Shown: positions 18,029-26,491 of the stretch, one piece after another
Layout of the letters: each line of letters starts with the position of its first letter
Numbering within the stretch: the first letter of the stretch is position 1
DNA from: Bacteroidota bacterium
Lineage (GTDB): Bacteria; Bacteroidota; Bacteroidia; Cytophagales; Microscillaceae
Reading direction: 5' to 3'
Assembly (NCBI GenBank): GCA_004292795.1
Contig: RDXI01000001.1
Coordinates: 1 to 51,473 of the forward strand
DNA: 51,473 bases
The notes under the pieces: generated by a model
Told to the model about the DNA's origin: nothing
The model's database searches: none
What the model saw: the letters and a program-made list of their open reading frames with translations, nothing else
Made by a program: the position numbers and the translations under genes

Positions 18029-18571
18029 TTATTTGTATTCAAATTTATCAAAATATTTTAGGAATAATTTGGCGATATTTTTGGCATCATCAAGCCCGCG
18101 ATGGTGTGTGCCTTCGAGGACAAGTTTTTCGCGTTCTAAAGCCATGTTCATGCCTATGCCTTTTTCAAGCCCTATGATTTTGGCGTGTTGGTGTTTGATG
18201 CTGATGTGGTTTTTGAGCCACTTGGTATCTTGTTGATGTAGTTCGCAATCTTTCTTGAATTGTGATTTGTCATAAAATCCCCACGAACAAAGCCAATAGT
18301 CATCTCCAAAACTCGCTATCCAATCTCGAAACTTGCCTACCGCTTCAGGAAAGAGGGGCGCGTCTTGTATCATGTCTTGCGTAATGGTGGTTAGTTCGGT
18401 GCAGAATCGGGACAAAATCGGGTAAATAACGGGTTTTATGAATATATCGAACTCGCCTACAATTTGCTTCTGCTCGTCTATGCACACCGCCCCAATCTCT
18501 ATGATTTCATTCGGAGAATGGTCATGAGTGTCCCAACAAGTGGCTTCTAAGTCAAAAATGATGTATTTCAT
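18029..18571 (-). CDS. DEDDh 3'-5' exonuclease, ERI-1/KapD-like
   Basis: A 180-residue exonuclease of the DnaQ fold. Exo I is IIFDLEATCW (Asp7, Glu9), Exo II falls around LCSWGFYDKSQF, and Exo III is HHRGLDDAKN with the His and Asp of the DEDDh type. The ATCWD after the first motif and the HRGLDDA motif are typical of the ERI-1/KapD branch, which acts on RNA or short nucleic acids. Its exact substrate is unknown. It is a single gene with short direct repeats on both flanks. Confidence 0.85.
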   Translation of the reverse strand: MKYIIFDLEATCWDTHDHSPNEIIEIGAVCIDEQKQIVGEFDIFIKPVIYPILSRFCTELTTITQDMIQDAPLFPEAVGKFRDWIASFGDDYWLCSWGFYDKSQFKKDCELHQQDTKWLKNHISIKHQHAKIIGLEKGIGMNMALEREKLVLEGTHHRGLDDAKNIAKLFLKYFDKFEYK

Positions 18572-18605
18572 GGGTGAATGAGTGAGGGAGTGAATGAGTG
18601 AAGTG

Positions 18606-19265
18606 TTATATGTGTAGTTTAACTTTTATATATTTCACTTTGGAGCGTTTTTTTGTATAATCTTTGTAACCCAGCCACAGTATATTATTTTTCCATTTAT
18701 ATAGTTCAATATTAAAAGAACTTTCGGGGTAAATTATTGGGTTACTAACTTTTTTTATTAAATTGTAAGTTTTGTTATCTGTATTTGTACGGTATATTTG
18801 GAGTTTATCATAGTTATCATCTACAAAAGAGATTACTATATCAAAGGTCTTTCCATTAGGCAAACTTCCATCAAAAATAAGTTTACTTATTATTTCCTTT
18901 ACTTTTCCCGTTGCTTTTTCTACCAAGTAATGCGTACAAGTAGGATTACAAAATCGAGCAAAAAGTATGTATTTATCGAATTCTGTTATAAATAAGTATG
19001 GTTTTTCATAAGAATTTTCATAATAACTACATTTTTCACTAAATATAATTGTTTTTGTATTTTCGCGCTCCAATGTGAGCCATAGCGTATCGCAGTCATA
19101 TTGATAATATAGTTTTTCACCTGTTTTGAGCGTAAATGGTGTGCAATACTGTATATGAGGCAAATCAAGCGAGTCAGAACAATCACAAGTTAATTTGTCT
19201 TGTCCAAAAACATAACTTTGGCTTGTGATAAAAAATAACAATGCTATGACAAATCTAATATTCAT
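18606..19265 (-). CDS. Secreted protein of unknown function, AT-rich
   Basis: A 219-residue protein with a signal peptide (1-21, ending VFGQ). Six cysteines cluster in the first half (TCDCSD, QYCTPF, YDCDTL, EKCSYY, RFCNPTC), which may form disulfides in the periplasm. The rest is beta-rich, with many Tyr, Lys and Asn residues. The codon use is clearly more AT-rich than that of its neighbours, which may mark a recent arrival, and the gene holds no 9-mer copy. It ends 34 bases before the exonuclease gene and follows the cobalamin adenosyltransferase gene by 7 bases. I do not recognise the family. Confidence 0.7.
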   Translation of the reverse strand: MNIRFVIALLFFITSQSYVFGQDKLTCDCSDSLDLPHIQYCTPFTLKTGEKLYYQYDCDTLWLTLERENTKTIIFSEKCSYYENSYEKPYLFITEFDKYILFARFCNPTCTHYLVEKATGKVKEIISKLIFDGSLPNGKTFDIVISFVDDNYDKLQIYRTNTDNKTYNLIKKVSNPIIYPESSFNIELYKWKNNILWLGYKDYTKKRSKVKYIKVKLHI

Positions 19266-19272
19266 AACTGTC

Positions 19273-19821
19273 CTACATTCTCGCCTTCCAAGGCTTTTCG
19301 GGTACTTGCAGGTCTTGATGCATAGCTCGGCAGAGCGTAAAGAGGTAATCGGATAGGCGATTGAGGTATTTTATCACAAGGTCGGCTACAAATTCATTTT
19401 CTTGCAAAGCAATGCACAGCCTTTCAGCTCGCCTACACACGCAACGCGCTACATGGGCAAAGGAAATGGACTGATGCCCGCCCGCCAAAATAAAATTGCG
19501 CAATTCAGGCAAGTTGCTTGTCATGCTGTCTATTTCGGTTTCGAGCAAAGTGATGTCTTCCTCCTTCAAGTCAGGAATTTTCATTTTCGACTTGTCGGGG
19601 TCAGAGGCGAGGGACGAGCCTATGGTAAATAAGCGGTCTTGTATCTCTTGCAAAATGCCTTGCCTACCCGCGTTCACAGGTTGGTCGCAGACCAAGCCAA
19701 TGTACGAGTTCAGCTCGTCCACAGTGCCGTAGGTTTCTATGCGTAGGTGAGCCTTCGATACGCGAGTCCCGCCTATCAAACTTGTTTGCCCCGAATCGCC
19801 TGTTTTGGTGTATATTTTCAT
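19273..19821 (-). CDS. Cob(I)alamin adenosyltransferase, PduO type
   Basis: A 182-residue enzyme that makes adenosylcobalamin from cob(I)alamin and ATP. The N-terminal signature KIYTKTGDSGQTSLIGG binds ATP. TYGTVDELNSYIG and RAERLCIAL belong to the five-helix bundle of the PduO/MMAB family. Its usual client is methylmalonyl-CoA mutase. The carboxyltransferase gene at 44874 belongs to acyl-CoA metabolism but is far away, so a link is only suggestive. The following secreted-protein gene starts 7 bases downstream and is probably co-transcribed. Confidence 0.95.
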   Translation of the reverse strand: MKIYTKTGDSGQTSLIGGTRVSKAHLRIETYGTVDELNSYIGLVCDQPVNAGRQGILQEIQDRLFTIGSSLASDPDKSKMKIPDLKEEDITLLETEIDSMTSNLPELRNFILAGGHQSISFAHVARCVCRRAERLCIALQENEFVADLVIKYLNRLSDYLFTLCRAMHQDLQVPEKPWKARM

Positions 19822-19841
19822 ATCAAAGCCTAAATCGTTTG

Positions 19842-19849
19842 CAAATTTA
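19842..19849 (-). promoter_or_regulatory. -7 promoter element TAAATTTG
   Basis: On the minus strand it lies 21 bases before the adenosyltransferase ATG and fits TAnnTTTG. Confidence 0.5.
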
Positions 19850-20081
19850 AGTATTTGATTAGAGATAACCTAATATTTAACAGCTTTTTAGACTTGTTAA
19901 TAGGATTATAGCCATATTTTTTATTACTTTTTCAACAAATTATATTCTTTTATTTGGTTCTTTCCTGCTATATGCTTCTGCCTATAGGCACTTTGGTTTA
20001 TACAAAATTTGGTGGCATTCCCAAAAACTTTGTAGCGAAATATATAAAAAAGGTGTATATTAGCGCAAAAAATAATAGTAT

Positions 20082-20813
20082 ATGTTTACAAAAGAAACGC
20101 TTGGTAAGATATTATTCTTAGACATCGAAACCGTAAGAGGCAAGGATACCTACGAGGAACTCTCGGAGGGTATGCACAAAATGTGGGAACACAAAGCCGA
20201 CAGCATCAAAATAAAAGAGGATACACCCGAAAATCCTTGGACTCCTGAAATGAAATACTTAGACCGTGCCGCCATTTTTGCCGAATTTGGGCGCGTGGTG
20301 TGTGTGAGTGTGGGCTATTTGCTTTGGGAGCAGGACGGACCGAAGATAAAAGTAAAGTCGTTTTGTGATGCAGACGAGGAAGTCTTGCTTCGCAGTTTCA
20401 AAGAAATGCTTGAACACCCCAAACTAAAGGGCTGGCAACTATGCGCCCACAACGGCAAAGAGTTCGACTTTCCGTATTTGTGCAGGCGTTTTTTGTTGAA
20501 CCAAATCCCCTTGCCTACTGCCCTGAACACGCAAGGCAAAAAGCCGTGGGAAACGTCTTTTTTGGATAGTATGGAGATGTGGAAATTTGGCGACTACAAG
20601 AGCTACACGAAGCTCGAACTGCTGTGCGAGTCGTTTGGTATTCCTTCGCCCAAGTCCGACATGGACGGCAGTATGGTAGGCGAGGTTTTTTGGAATGACC
20701 AAGATTTGGACAGAATAGCGCGTTATTGCGAGGAAGACGTGATAGCCACTGCGCAACTCTTGCTTGCCTACAGTTGTATGCCTTTAGTGCCGTTAGATAG
20801 GATTGTGCGCTAA
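20082..20813 (+). CDS. PolB-like predicted 3'-5' exonuclease
   Basis: A 243-residue protein matching the DNA_pol_B_exo2 family (predicted 3'-5' exonucleases related to those of family B polymerases). It has LFLDIETV near the N-terminus (Exo I Asp and Glu), the Exo II region in LCAHNGKEFDFPYLCRR, and Exo III in RIARYCEEDVIATAQLL. It has no polymerase domain. A role in DNA repair is likely but not proven. It is transcribed alone and ends in a strong terminator. Two 9-mer copies at its end encode L-P-T and L-A-Y. Confidence 0.85.
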   Translation: MFTKETLGKILFLDIETVRGKDTYEELSEGMHKMWEHKADSIKIKEDTPENPWTPEMKYLDRAAIFAEFGRVVCVSVGYLLWEQDGPKIKVKSFCDADEEVLLRSFKEMLEHPKLKGWQLCAHNGKEFDFPYLCRRFLLNQIPLPTALNTQGKKPWETSFLDSMEMWKFGDYKSYTKLELLCESFGIPSPKSDMDGSMVGEVFWNDQDLDRIARYCEEDVIATAQLLLAYSCMPLVPLDRIVR

Positions 20814-20821
20814 TCGTGTTT

Positions 20822-20853
20822 AGATATTCCATTTTTTGAAAAATGGAATATCT
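20822..20853. terminator. Bidirectional terminator hairpin
   Basis: A perfect 15-base stem with a 2-base loop, with T and A runs inside the stem, lies between the convergent genes ending at 20813 and 20860. Confidence 0.75.
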
Positions 20854-20859
20854 GTGCTT

Positions 20860-21393
20860 TTACTGCTTTTTGGTGCGCAAATGAATATCCAAGATTTGAA
20901 AATTCTTGTTATCTGAACGTGGAGTAGCTACCCAAGATTTGCGATGCTCGCCTGCCCGCGAGTCTTCTATCACACCTATTTTCAAAGGCTGATGATGCGC
21001 TTGTTGGGGTTCGAAGTGGTGCGGTGTGTAAGAGGTATTTTCGAAAGAGGTTTTGCTTGCCTTCTCGTGTGAGGGGTGCAAGGGCGTAAGATAAATCTTG
21101 AGTGGATGTTCAAAATCGTGGGGAGCATGGTCGTGCAGAACTATGTGCAGGTGATAATAGTCGCTATGGTCAAACGTAATCGTGTCGCCCACGATAGGAA
21201 TAAGCGAAGCTCGCCCCAAGAAGTCGGTACTGATGCGCTTGCCCTGATTCAATACAAAACGCGAAGATACCTTCACTTTTTTGATAACGGCATTGGTTTG
21301 CGCATCAAACACCAATACGTTCAGCGAGGCGTGGGTTTGCGCAAACGCGCCTACAGGCAAGACCAACAAGAAGAAGTACAAAAGTTTTTTCAT
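20860..21393 (-). CDS. Secreted protein with carboxypeptidase-regulatory-like domain
   Basis: A 177-residue protein with a signal peptide (1-18, ending AFAQ). Residues about 22-100 (LNVLVFDAQTNAVIKKVKVS...GDTITFDHSDYY) resemble the beta-sandwich carboxypeptidase-regulatory-like domain seen at the start of many Bacteroidota surface proteins. The C-terminal half is rich in histidine (HPSHE, YTPHHFEPQQAHHQP), which might bind metal. No sorting signal is seen. The function is unknown. Confidence 0.72.
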   Translation of the reverse strand: MKKLLYFFLLVLPVGAFAQTHASLNVLVFDAQTNAVIKKVKVSSRFVLNQGKRISTDFLGRASLIPIVGDTITFDHSDYYHLHIVLHDHAPHDFEHPLKIYLTPLHPSHEKASKTSFENTSYTPHHFEPQQAHHQPLKIGVIEDSRAGEHRKSWVATPRSDNKNFQILDIHLRTKKQ

Positions 21394-21477
21394 AATACAA
21401 GCAAAACAACGTTACAAAATGTGCCTCATGGCATAGGCAAATATACACACAAATTGCAAAGAAGCAAAAAATGGTTG

Positions 21478-21485
21478 TAACTTTG
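21478..21485 (+). promoter_or_regulatory. -7 promoter element TAACTTTG
   Basis: It fits TAnnTTTG and lies 26 bases before the AhpD-like gene start. Confidence 0.6.
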
Positions 21486-21511
21486 TCCAAAATAACCTTA
21501 TACATCAATCC

Positions 21512-21853
21512 ATGAGTAATCTTGTAGAGGAGTTCAACGCATATCGTTCTGCTATGAACGAAAAAATCATGGGCGCGGACAACCTTGTGCTGAAACGCCT
21601 TTTCAACCTTGATACCCACGCCTATCAGGAGGGAAGCCTCTCGGTAGCCACCAAAGAAATGCTGGGTTTGGCGTGTTCGATGGTCTTGCGCTGTGATGAC
21701 TGCATCAAGTATCACTTAGGCAAGTGCCACGAAGTAGGCGTAACGACTGCCCAAGTGTTCGAGGTGTTTGCCATTGCGAATATCGTAGGCGGTACTATAG
21801 TCATTCCTCACCTGCGCCGCGCTGTAGAGTTTTGGGAAGCCTTGCAACAATAA
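21512..21853 (+). CDS. Carboxymuconolactone decarboxylase / AhpD-like protein
   Basis: A 113-residue all-helical protein of the CMD family. The redox motif CDDCIKYH matches the CxxC...H of AhpD-type alkylhydroperoxidases, so a disulfide reductase or peroxide-related role is more likely than lactone decarboxylation. Surrounding family features are ATKEMLGLACSMV and VFEVFAIANIVGG. Such proteins form trimers or hexamers in the cytoplasm. It is transcribed alone from a -7 element at 21478; a 9-mer copy lies 2 bases after its stop codon. Confidence 0.9.
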   Translation: MSNLVEEFNAYRSAMNEKIMGADNLVLKRLFNLDTHAYQEGSLSVATKEMLGLACSMVLRCDDCIKYHLGKCHEVGVTTAQVFEVFAIANIVGGTIVIPHLRRAVEFWEALQQ

Positions 21854-21948
21854 GCTTGCCTACAATAAACTCGCCTGCAAAGCGTTGGTAAGCAAAAGCA
21901 CAATTAAAATAATTTTTTGTTTTTCACCTTTTACCCTTTCTTTTTTTT

Positions 21949-22446
21949 ATGAAAAATGCACGTATTTTCATTGCGCTTTTGCCTTTGCTGTTTTTGCTAA
22001 CAGCTTGCCCCTACTCTGCCGATTTTCCGCTTGATAAGCCTACCCAAAAGGTCGACTCTGGCTTGTTGGGCAAATGGGTAGAGCAAAGCGACTCGCCTAA
22101 CGAAAACCCGAACTTCTTTGCTATCACAAAGGTTGATGCCAATACGTATCAGTTCGAAAAGAACGACTACAACAGCAACGACAAGAACTACACGAAGGAA
22201 ATTCTAACGGGCTACTTCACGCCTGTAGGCAAGGTAATGTTCTTGAACCTGAAAAAGCAAGATGATGACAAGTTTTATTTCTACAAAGTAGAACTTACAG
22301 ACAAGCAAAATTTTGTGATGCACGAGGTTACAGACAACATAGACGAGAAATTCGCTACTGCCAACGAACTCAAAGCCTTTTTCGATAAGCACAAAGATTT
22401 GAGCTTCTTCTACAACAAGGACGAGAAAAAATACAAAAAACAATAA
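21949..22446 (+). CDS. Putative lipoprotein
   Basis: A 165-residue protein with a lipoprotein signal (FLLTAC, lipid Cys20). The mature part reads VDSGLLGKWVEQ near its start, then alternating beta-strand-like segments (ANTYQFEKNDY, ILTGYFTPVGKVMFLNL, DKFYFYKVEL), which suggests a small beta-barrel or lipocalin-like fold. The ending is lysine-rich. The next gene starts at the base following the stop codon's last full codon (TAATGATAG arrangement), so the two are translated together. The precise function is unknown. Confidence 0.75.
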   Translation: MKNARIFIALLPLLFLLTACPYSADFPLDKPTQKVDSGLLGKWVEQSDSPNENPNFFAITKVDANTYQFEKNDYNSNDKNYTKEILTGYFTPVGKVMFLNLKKQDDDKFYFYKVELTDKQNFVMHEVTDNIDEKFATANELKAFFDKHKDLSFFYNKDEKKYKKQ

Positions 22447-22976
22447 TGATAGCCGTTTTTATCGTATTCATTGCTGTAAGTGTAGCCATGCTGTATGCGA
22501 TATGGTTTGTGCCACAAAATGGCAAAATGTTGTCCTTGCCTGAACAAATTGGCGCGTCTTGTTTTATCATGCTCTTTTTGGGGTTTGGCGTTTGGGGCGT
22601 GTATAGCTACTACATTTATGTACCCGCGCCTATCAAACCTCATCATTTGGCTGATAAAATTATCGTTTGGTATGATGCAGACAAAGATGGCAAAGTAAGA
22701 CTCAAGCGCGAAACGTCTGTTATTCGTTGCGAAAGCGATATTTCGTGCAGGGTGTATGGTCGAAGCGAATTATTCAACAAGGCAGATGCAGACCGCGACT
22801 CGTTGGTTACCTTGCAAGAACTTACTACGTTGGTAGCGACCTTTGACAAAGACAAAGATGGTAAAATTGACTATGTTACAGAAATGAAAATCTTTAGCAA
22901 GCAATACCCACAATACAGCTCTAATGGCTTCCGCAAGGACGGGATACGCTTCAAAAAAGAGCCTTTGGTTGAATAA
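22446..22976 (+). CDS. Membrane-anchored EF-hand protein
   Basis: A 176-residue protein with two N-terminal membrane helices (about 2-22 and 33-57) and then an EF-hand region. Three loops are seen: DADKDGKVRLKR (degenerate at position 12), DADRDSLVTLQE (fits the calcium-loop pattern) and DKDKDGKIDYVT (Thr at position 12). It probably binds calcium on one face of the membrane. Its start overlaps the end of the lipoprotein gene, so translational coupling is likely. A strong terminator follows. Confidence 0.82.
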   Translation: MIAVFIVFIAVSVAMLYAIWFVPQNGKMLSLPEQIGASCFIMLFLGFGVWGVYSYYIYVPAPIKPHHLADKIIVWYDADKDGKVRLKRETSVIRCESDISCRVYGRSELFNKADADRDSLVTLQELTTLVATFDKDKDGKIDYVTEMKIFSKQYPQYSSNGFRKDGIRFKKEPLVE

Positions 22977-22977
22977 A

Positions 22978-23009
22978 AAAAAGACTGTTCTTGGCGGAAC
23001 AGTCTTTTT
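22978..23009. terminator. Terminator hairpin
   Basis: A 13-base stem AAAAAGACTGTTC/GAACAGTCTTTTT with a TTGGCG loop begins right after the EF-hand gene. It also faces the end of the minus-strand FG-GAP gene and can serve both. Confidence 0.88.
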
Positions 23010-23040
23010 ATTGCCTATTGTGCAAAGTGCCAAGCACTTT

Positions 23041-26000
23041 TTATCTCTCTACCATTATTTTTTCAGCTATCCATTCCTTGCCTACCTGCATGTGCAAGAG
23101 GTGCAAACCTGAAGCAATGCCTTGCAAACGGAGGTATGCCTTGCCTGCTTCTACAGGCAAGACGCGCTGTAGGCAAGACTTCCCTTGCGCATCAAGCAAC
23201 GTTACGGCTATTTCGGTAGCGGGATTGCCTTCGAGGGAAATGGTAAGCGCGTTTTTGGCAGGGTTCGGATAGACTTCTACCTTGCCTACTGACAAGCGAG
23301 GCACGACAGAGAGCGCAATATCACTGCCACGAATAGCAAACGTAAAAGGACTTACTGCGGAATTGTTCGCAATATTCACTGTGGCATTTCTGACCACTAC
23401 GGACTGTGTGGGCGTATGGCTAATGGTAAAAGTGGTGCTTTGCCCAACAGCTAATGTAGTAGCGGGTTGCTGTGTGATACTGAAGGCGGAAGCATCTGCC
23501 CCTGTGAGGGTTACGCTTGTGATGTTCAGGGAAGCAGTACCCGCGTTCTCAATCGTGAAAGTGCGTGTAATGGGTGTATTCAGTGTCCAGTTCGCAAAAT
23601 TGGTGTGATTGGTAGCAGAGGGTGTGGTACTGCCGCTGGTAATAGCGTTTCCATTGCCTTTTACGGCTATGGCAGGGGCTGATACATTTCCCAAACCTGT
23701 CAAGTTAATAATATAGGGGTTTTCATCACTATCATTGTTGGCAATGCTGATTTGAGCAGTGCGCGTGCCTACACCTGAAGGCGTAAAATTGATAGTGAAA
23801 GTAGCAGAACTGTTTGCATTGATAGTAGCAGGCAAGGTTTCTGTAACGGCGAAATCACTCGCATTTGTGCCACTTTTTGCGATTTTAGGATTGCCTGTGA
23901 GGTTCAAAACGGCACTACCTGTATTTTCAATCGTAAAAGTGATATTGCCACTACTTTGATTAACAGTAAGCGTCCCAAAATTGTAACTCCCTGCACTTGC
24001 GATGGAAGTGGTGTTTCGTTTTAGGTTAATTTCGGGGGAAGGAGTCGATGAAAATACATATACTGCTCCCGAACTAGAAGCACTGTTATTGGTTTGATTG
24101 CCATTGATTCCTGTGGCATTGCTTGCCTCCCCATAAGCCCCAACTATTACCGTTCCGTCTAAAATAGCCACCGAATACCCAAATCGGTCATACGTTCCTG
24201 TATTAGAGGCTTTGAGGTATGTCTGTTGTGTCCAAGTAGTCCCGTTTCGTACAAAGATGTAAACCGCCCCTGATTGCTCAATGCTATTATTCGTTTCATC
24301 TCCGTTGCTTCCTGTAGCATTGCTATCCTCTTCAGGAGCTCCCACTACTATTGTTTCTCCAGAAATAGCTACAGACCAACCAAACTCATCATCTACCTCT
24401 GTATTGGAGGCTTTGAGGTATGCCTGCTGTGTCCAAGTAGTTCCATTGCGTACAAAGACATAAACCGCGCCTGCATCAGTAGCACTGTTATTATTTGCTC
24501 CATTGATTCCCGTAGCATTGCTATCTTCTCCCCAAGCCCCCACTGCCAACGTTTCGCCAGACATAGCCACTGAACGCCCAAAGTAGTCGCCTGCCTCTGT
24601 ATTGGAGGCTTTGAGATATGCTTGTTGTGACCAAGTAGTTCCATTGCGTATAAAGATATACACCGCGCCTGCATCAGTAGCACTATTGTTAGCTGTATTG
24701 CCGTTGATACCTGTAGCATTACTCGCCTCGCCATCAGCCCCCACTGCCAACGTTTCGCCAGACATAGCCACTGAACGCCCAAAGTAGTCGCCTGCCCCTG
24801 TATTAGAGGCTTTAAGATATGCTTGTTGTGTCCAAGTAGTTCCATTGCGCACAAAGACATAAACCGCACCCGCTTTCAAAAGGCTGTTATTAGTTTGGTT
24901 GCCATTAACTCCTGTGGCATTGCTTGCCTCTCTGTCCGCCCCTACTACCACCGTTTCCCCAGCAATAGCCACTGAAGTACCAAACATATCTTCTGCATTT
25001 GTGTTGGATGCTTTGAGGTACGCTTGTTGTGTCCAAGTAGTTCCGTTTCGTACAAAAACGTAAGCCGCACCAGCTTGATTAGCACTATTATCCGCCCCAT
25101 TTCCATTAATTCCTGTAGCGTTGCTACGCTCTCCCCAAGCCCCTACTATTACTGTTTCGCCTAAAATAGCCACTGAAGCACCAAAGAAGTCACTTGTTCC
25201 TGTATTGGACGCTTTGAGGTATGCTTGTTGTGTCCACGTAGTCCCGTTGCGTACAAAAATATATGCCGCGCCTGAACCAATAACGCTATTATCAGCTTGG
25301 TTTCCATTAACTCCTGTGGCATTGCTACTCTCCTGAGGTGCCCCTACTACTATTGTTTCACCTGAAATAGCTACTGAATCGCCAAATGAGTCAGGCGAAT
25401 TTGTATTCGAAGCTTTAATGTATGCCTGCTGTGTCCATGTGGGGTCTATCGTGATGGGATAAGTAGCGTTTGCCTCGGCTATGTAAAAATCTATGTAACC
25501 GTTGGTATAGCTCATAGAAGCATCTATTTCCTTGCCTGTAGCGTCCCATACTTTTAGTTTGTCATAGTGCAGAGTGGCATTGCCTTTTTGTAATTGCAAA
25601 TGGTTATTTTGTAACGTTACGCACATATCGGTCTGCAATGTCATACGCAAATGTAGCGGGGTATTAGGCTTGCGTCCTTGTGGTGCATGTTGGAGGGAAA
25701 ACCACTGCTCTAAGCCTTTTTTGTCATTCACCCACCATTCGCGGAGGTTAGTGTTCCATTGGTACGTAACTTTACTACCCGCTGTAGCTCCTAAGTCTTC
25801 TTGTTTTAATTCAACAGGTCTGTCAAGGTAGGCAAGTTTATCATAGCCTATGCCTTGCAATCGCATAGTTATTTGGTAGTCTGCTTGGTCGCAGTCGCGT
25901 GGAGTAAGGGTAGTGTTGCCATCTTTGTGGTAGGCTATTTGAAGTCCATGTGCAAGGTTGGCAGATGTATAACTTCTATCTTGTTGCTGGTAGGCTTTGT

Positions 26001-26226
26001 ACTTGCTCATCTGCATTTGCTTTTGAATAGAAGCCCATTCAGAAGCTTGGAGTCCTGTAGGCGTTTCGCCTTGTTTGATTTGCTGGCTTTTGCTTTGCCC
26101 ACTTGCCTGCCCGTAGGCAAGGAGTATCATTATCAGGCTCAAACTGTAGGCAAGCCAAGAAGCACTTACCCCACCGAATAGGCAGGCAAGGGCAGTTTTT
26201 GTGGTATTGTACCAATCGCGTATCAT
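23041..26226 (-). CDS. Large FG-GAP repeat surface protein with T9SS sorting domain
   Basis: A 1061-residue exported protein. A long N-terminal signal (hydrophobic about 25-42) is followed by a conserved beta region (about 70-262), seven near-identical FG-GAP repeats of 67 residues (about 262-730; e.g. FGxSVAISGETIVVGA and SNATGINGN), two choice-of-anchor/ASPM-like domains (about 735-975) and a type A T9SS C-terminal domain beginning VEVYPNPAKN (about 988). FG-GAP repeats fold into an integrin-like beta-propeller with DxDxDG-type sites; seven copies give one full propeller. The protein is probably secreted and attached to the cell surface, for adhesion or gliding. Confidence 0.9.
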   Translation of the reverse strand: MIRDWYNTTKTALACLFGGVSASWLAYSLSLIMILLAYGQASGQSKSQQIKQGETPTGLQASEWASIQKQMQMSKYKAYQQQDRSYTSANLAHGLQIAYHKDGNTTLTPRDCDQADYQITMRLQGIGYDKLAYLDRPVELKQEDLGATAGSKVTYQWNTNLREWWVNDKKGLEQWFSLQHAPQGRKPNTPLHLRMTLQTDMCVTLQNNHLQLQKGNATLHYDKLKVWDATGKEIDASMSYTNGYIDFYIAEANATYPITIDPTWTQQAYIKASNTNSPDSFGDSVAISGETIVVGAPQESSNATGVNGNQADNSVIGSGAAYIFVRNGTTWTQQAYLKASNTGTSDFFGASVAILGETVIVGAWGERSNATGINGNGADNSANQAGAAYVFVRNGTTWTQQAYLKASNTNAEDMFGTSVAIAGETVVVGADREASNATGVNGNQTNNSLLKAGAVYVFVRNGTTWTQQAYLKASNTGAGDYFGRSVAMSGETLAVGADGEASNATGINGNTANNSATDAGAVYIFIRNGTTWSQQAYLKASNTEAGDYFGRSVAMSGETLAVGAWGEDSNATGINGANNNSATDAGAVYVFVRNGTTWTQQAYLKASNTEVDDEFGWSVAISGETIVVGAPEEDSNATGSNGDETNNSIEQSGAVYIFVRNGTTWTQQTYLKASNTGTYDRFGYSVAILDGTVIVGAYGEASNATGINGNQTNNSASSSGAVYVFSSTPSPEINLKRNTTSIASAGSYNFGTLTVNQSSGNITFTIENTGSAVLNLTGNPKIAKSGTNASDFAVTETLPATINANSSATFTINFTPSGVGTRTAQISIANNDSDENPYIINLTGLGNVSAPAIAVKGNGNAITSGSTTPSATNHTNFANWTLNTPITRTFTIENAGTASLNITSVTLTGADASAFSITQQPATTLAVGQSTTFTISHTPTQSVVVRNATVNIANNSAVSPFTFAIRGSDIALSVVPRLSVGKVEVYPNPAKNALTISLEGNPATEIAVTLLDAQGKSCLQRVLPVEAGKAYLRLQGIASGLHLLHMQVGKEWIAEKIMVER
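24050..25440 (-). repeat. Seven tandem 201-base coding repeats
   Basis: Within the FG-GAP gene, seven units of 201 bases (one of 198) share long identical stretches, e.g. the TTGGACACAACAAGCATACC-like start of each unit and the GCCACTGA region. Such DNA is prone to unequal recombination, so unit number may vary between strains. Confidence 0.85.
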
Positions 26227-26414
26227 AAAATATTCGTTTTAATTTTTGCGAAAGTTAAGACTTTATTTTTACCTATGCAAGTCTTTTTTTAATTTTAAAA
26301 GCTATATATAACAGCCCCATTTGTACGTAAAAAAAACTCACGTTGCTTTTTATGTTGTGTAGGCAAGTCTATGAAAACGCCACAAGTTTGTGAAACCGTA
26401 TGCTGTGCGTATGC

Positions 26415-26440
26415 GCCTTGCCTGCTTGGGTAGGCAAGGC
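26415..26440. terminator. Inverted 9-mer pair with T run
   Basis: GCCTTGCCTGC, TTGG, then GTAGGCAAGGC: an 11-base stem with one G-T pair, made from one canonical copy and one GCAGGCAAG variant. The T run (26443-26448) is on the plus strand, although both neighbouring genes are on the minus strand. Confidence 0.55.
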
Positions 26441-26491
26441 ACTTTTTTGTTCCTACAATATGACAACTTGCCTGTAAAACTGACAACTTAC

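Noticed and set aside
24050-25440. Regular repeats as a CRISPR-like array
   Set aside because: The 201-base units are in frame and code for FG-GAP blades. There are no short repeats with unique spacers.
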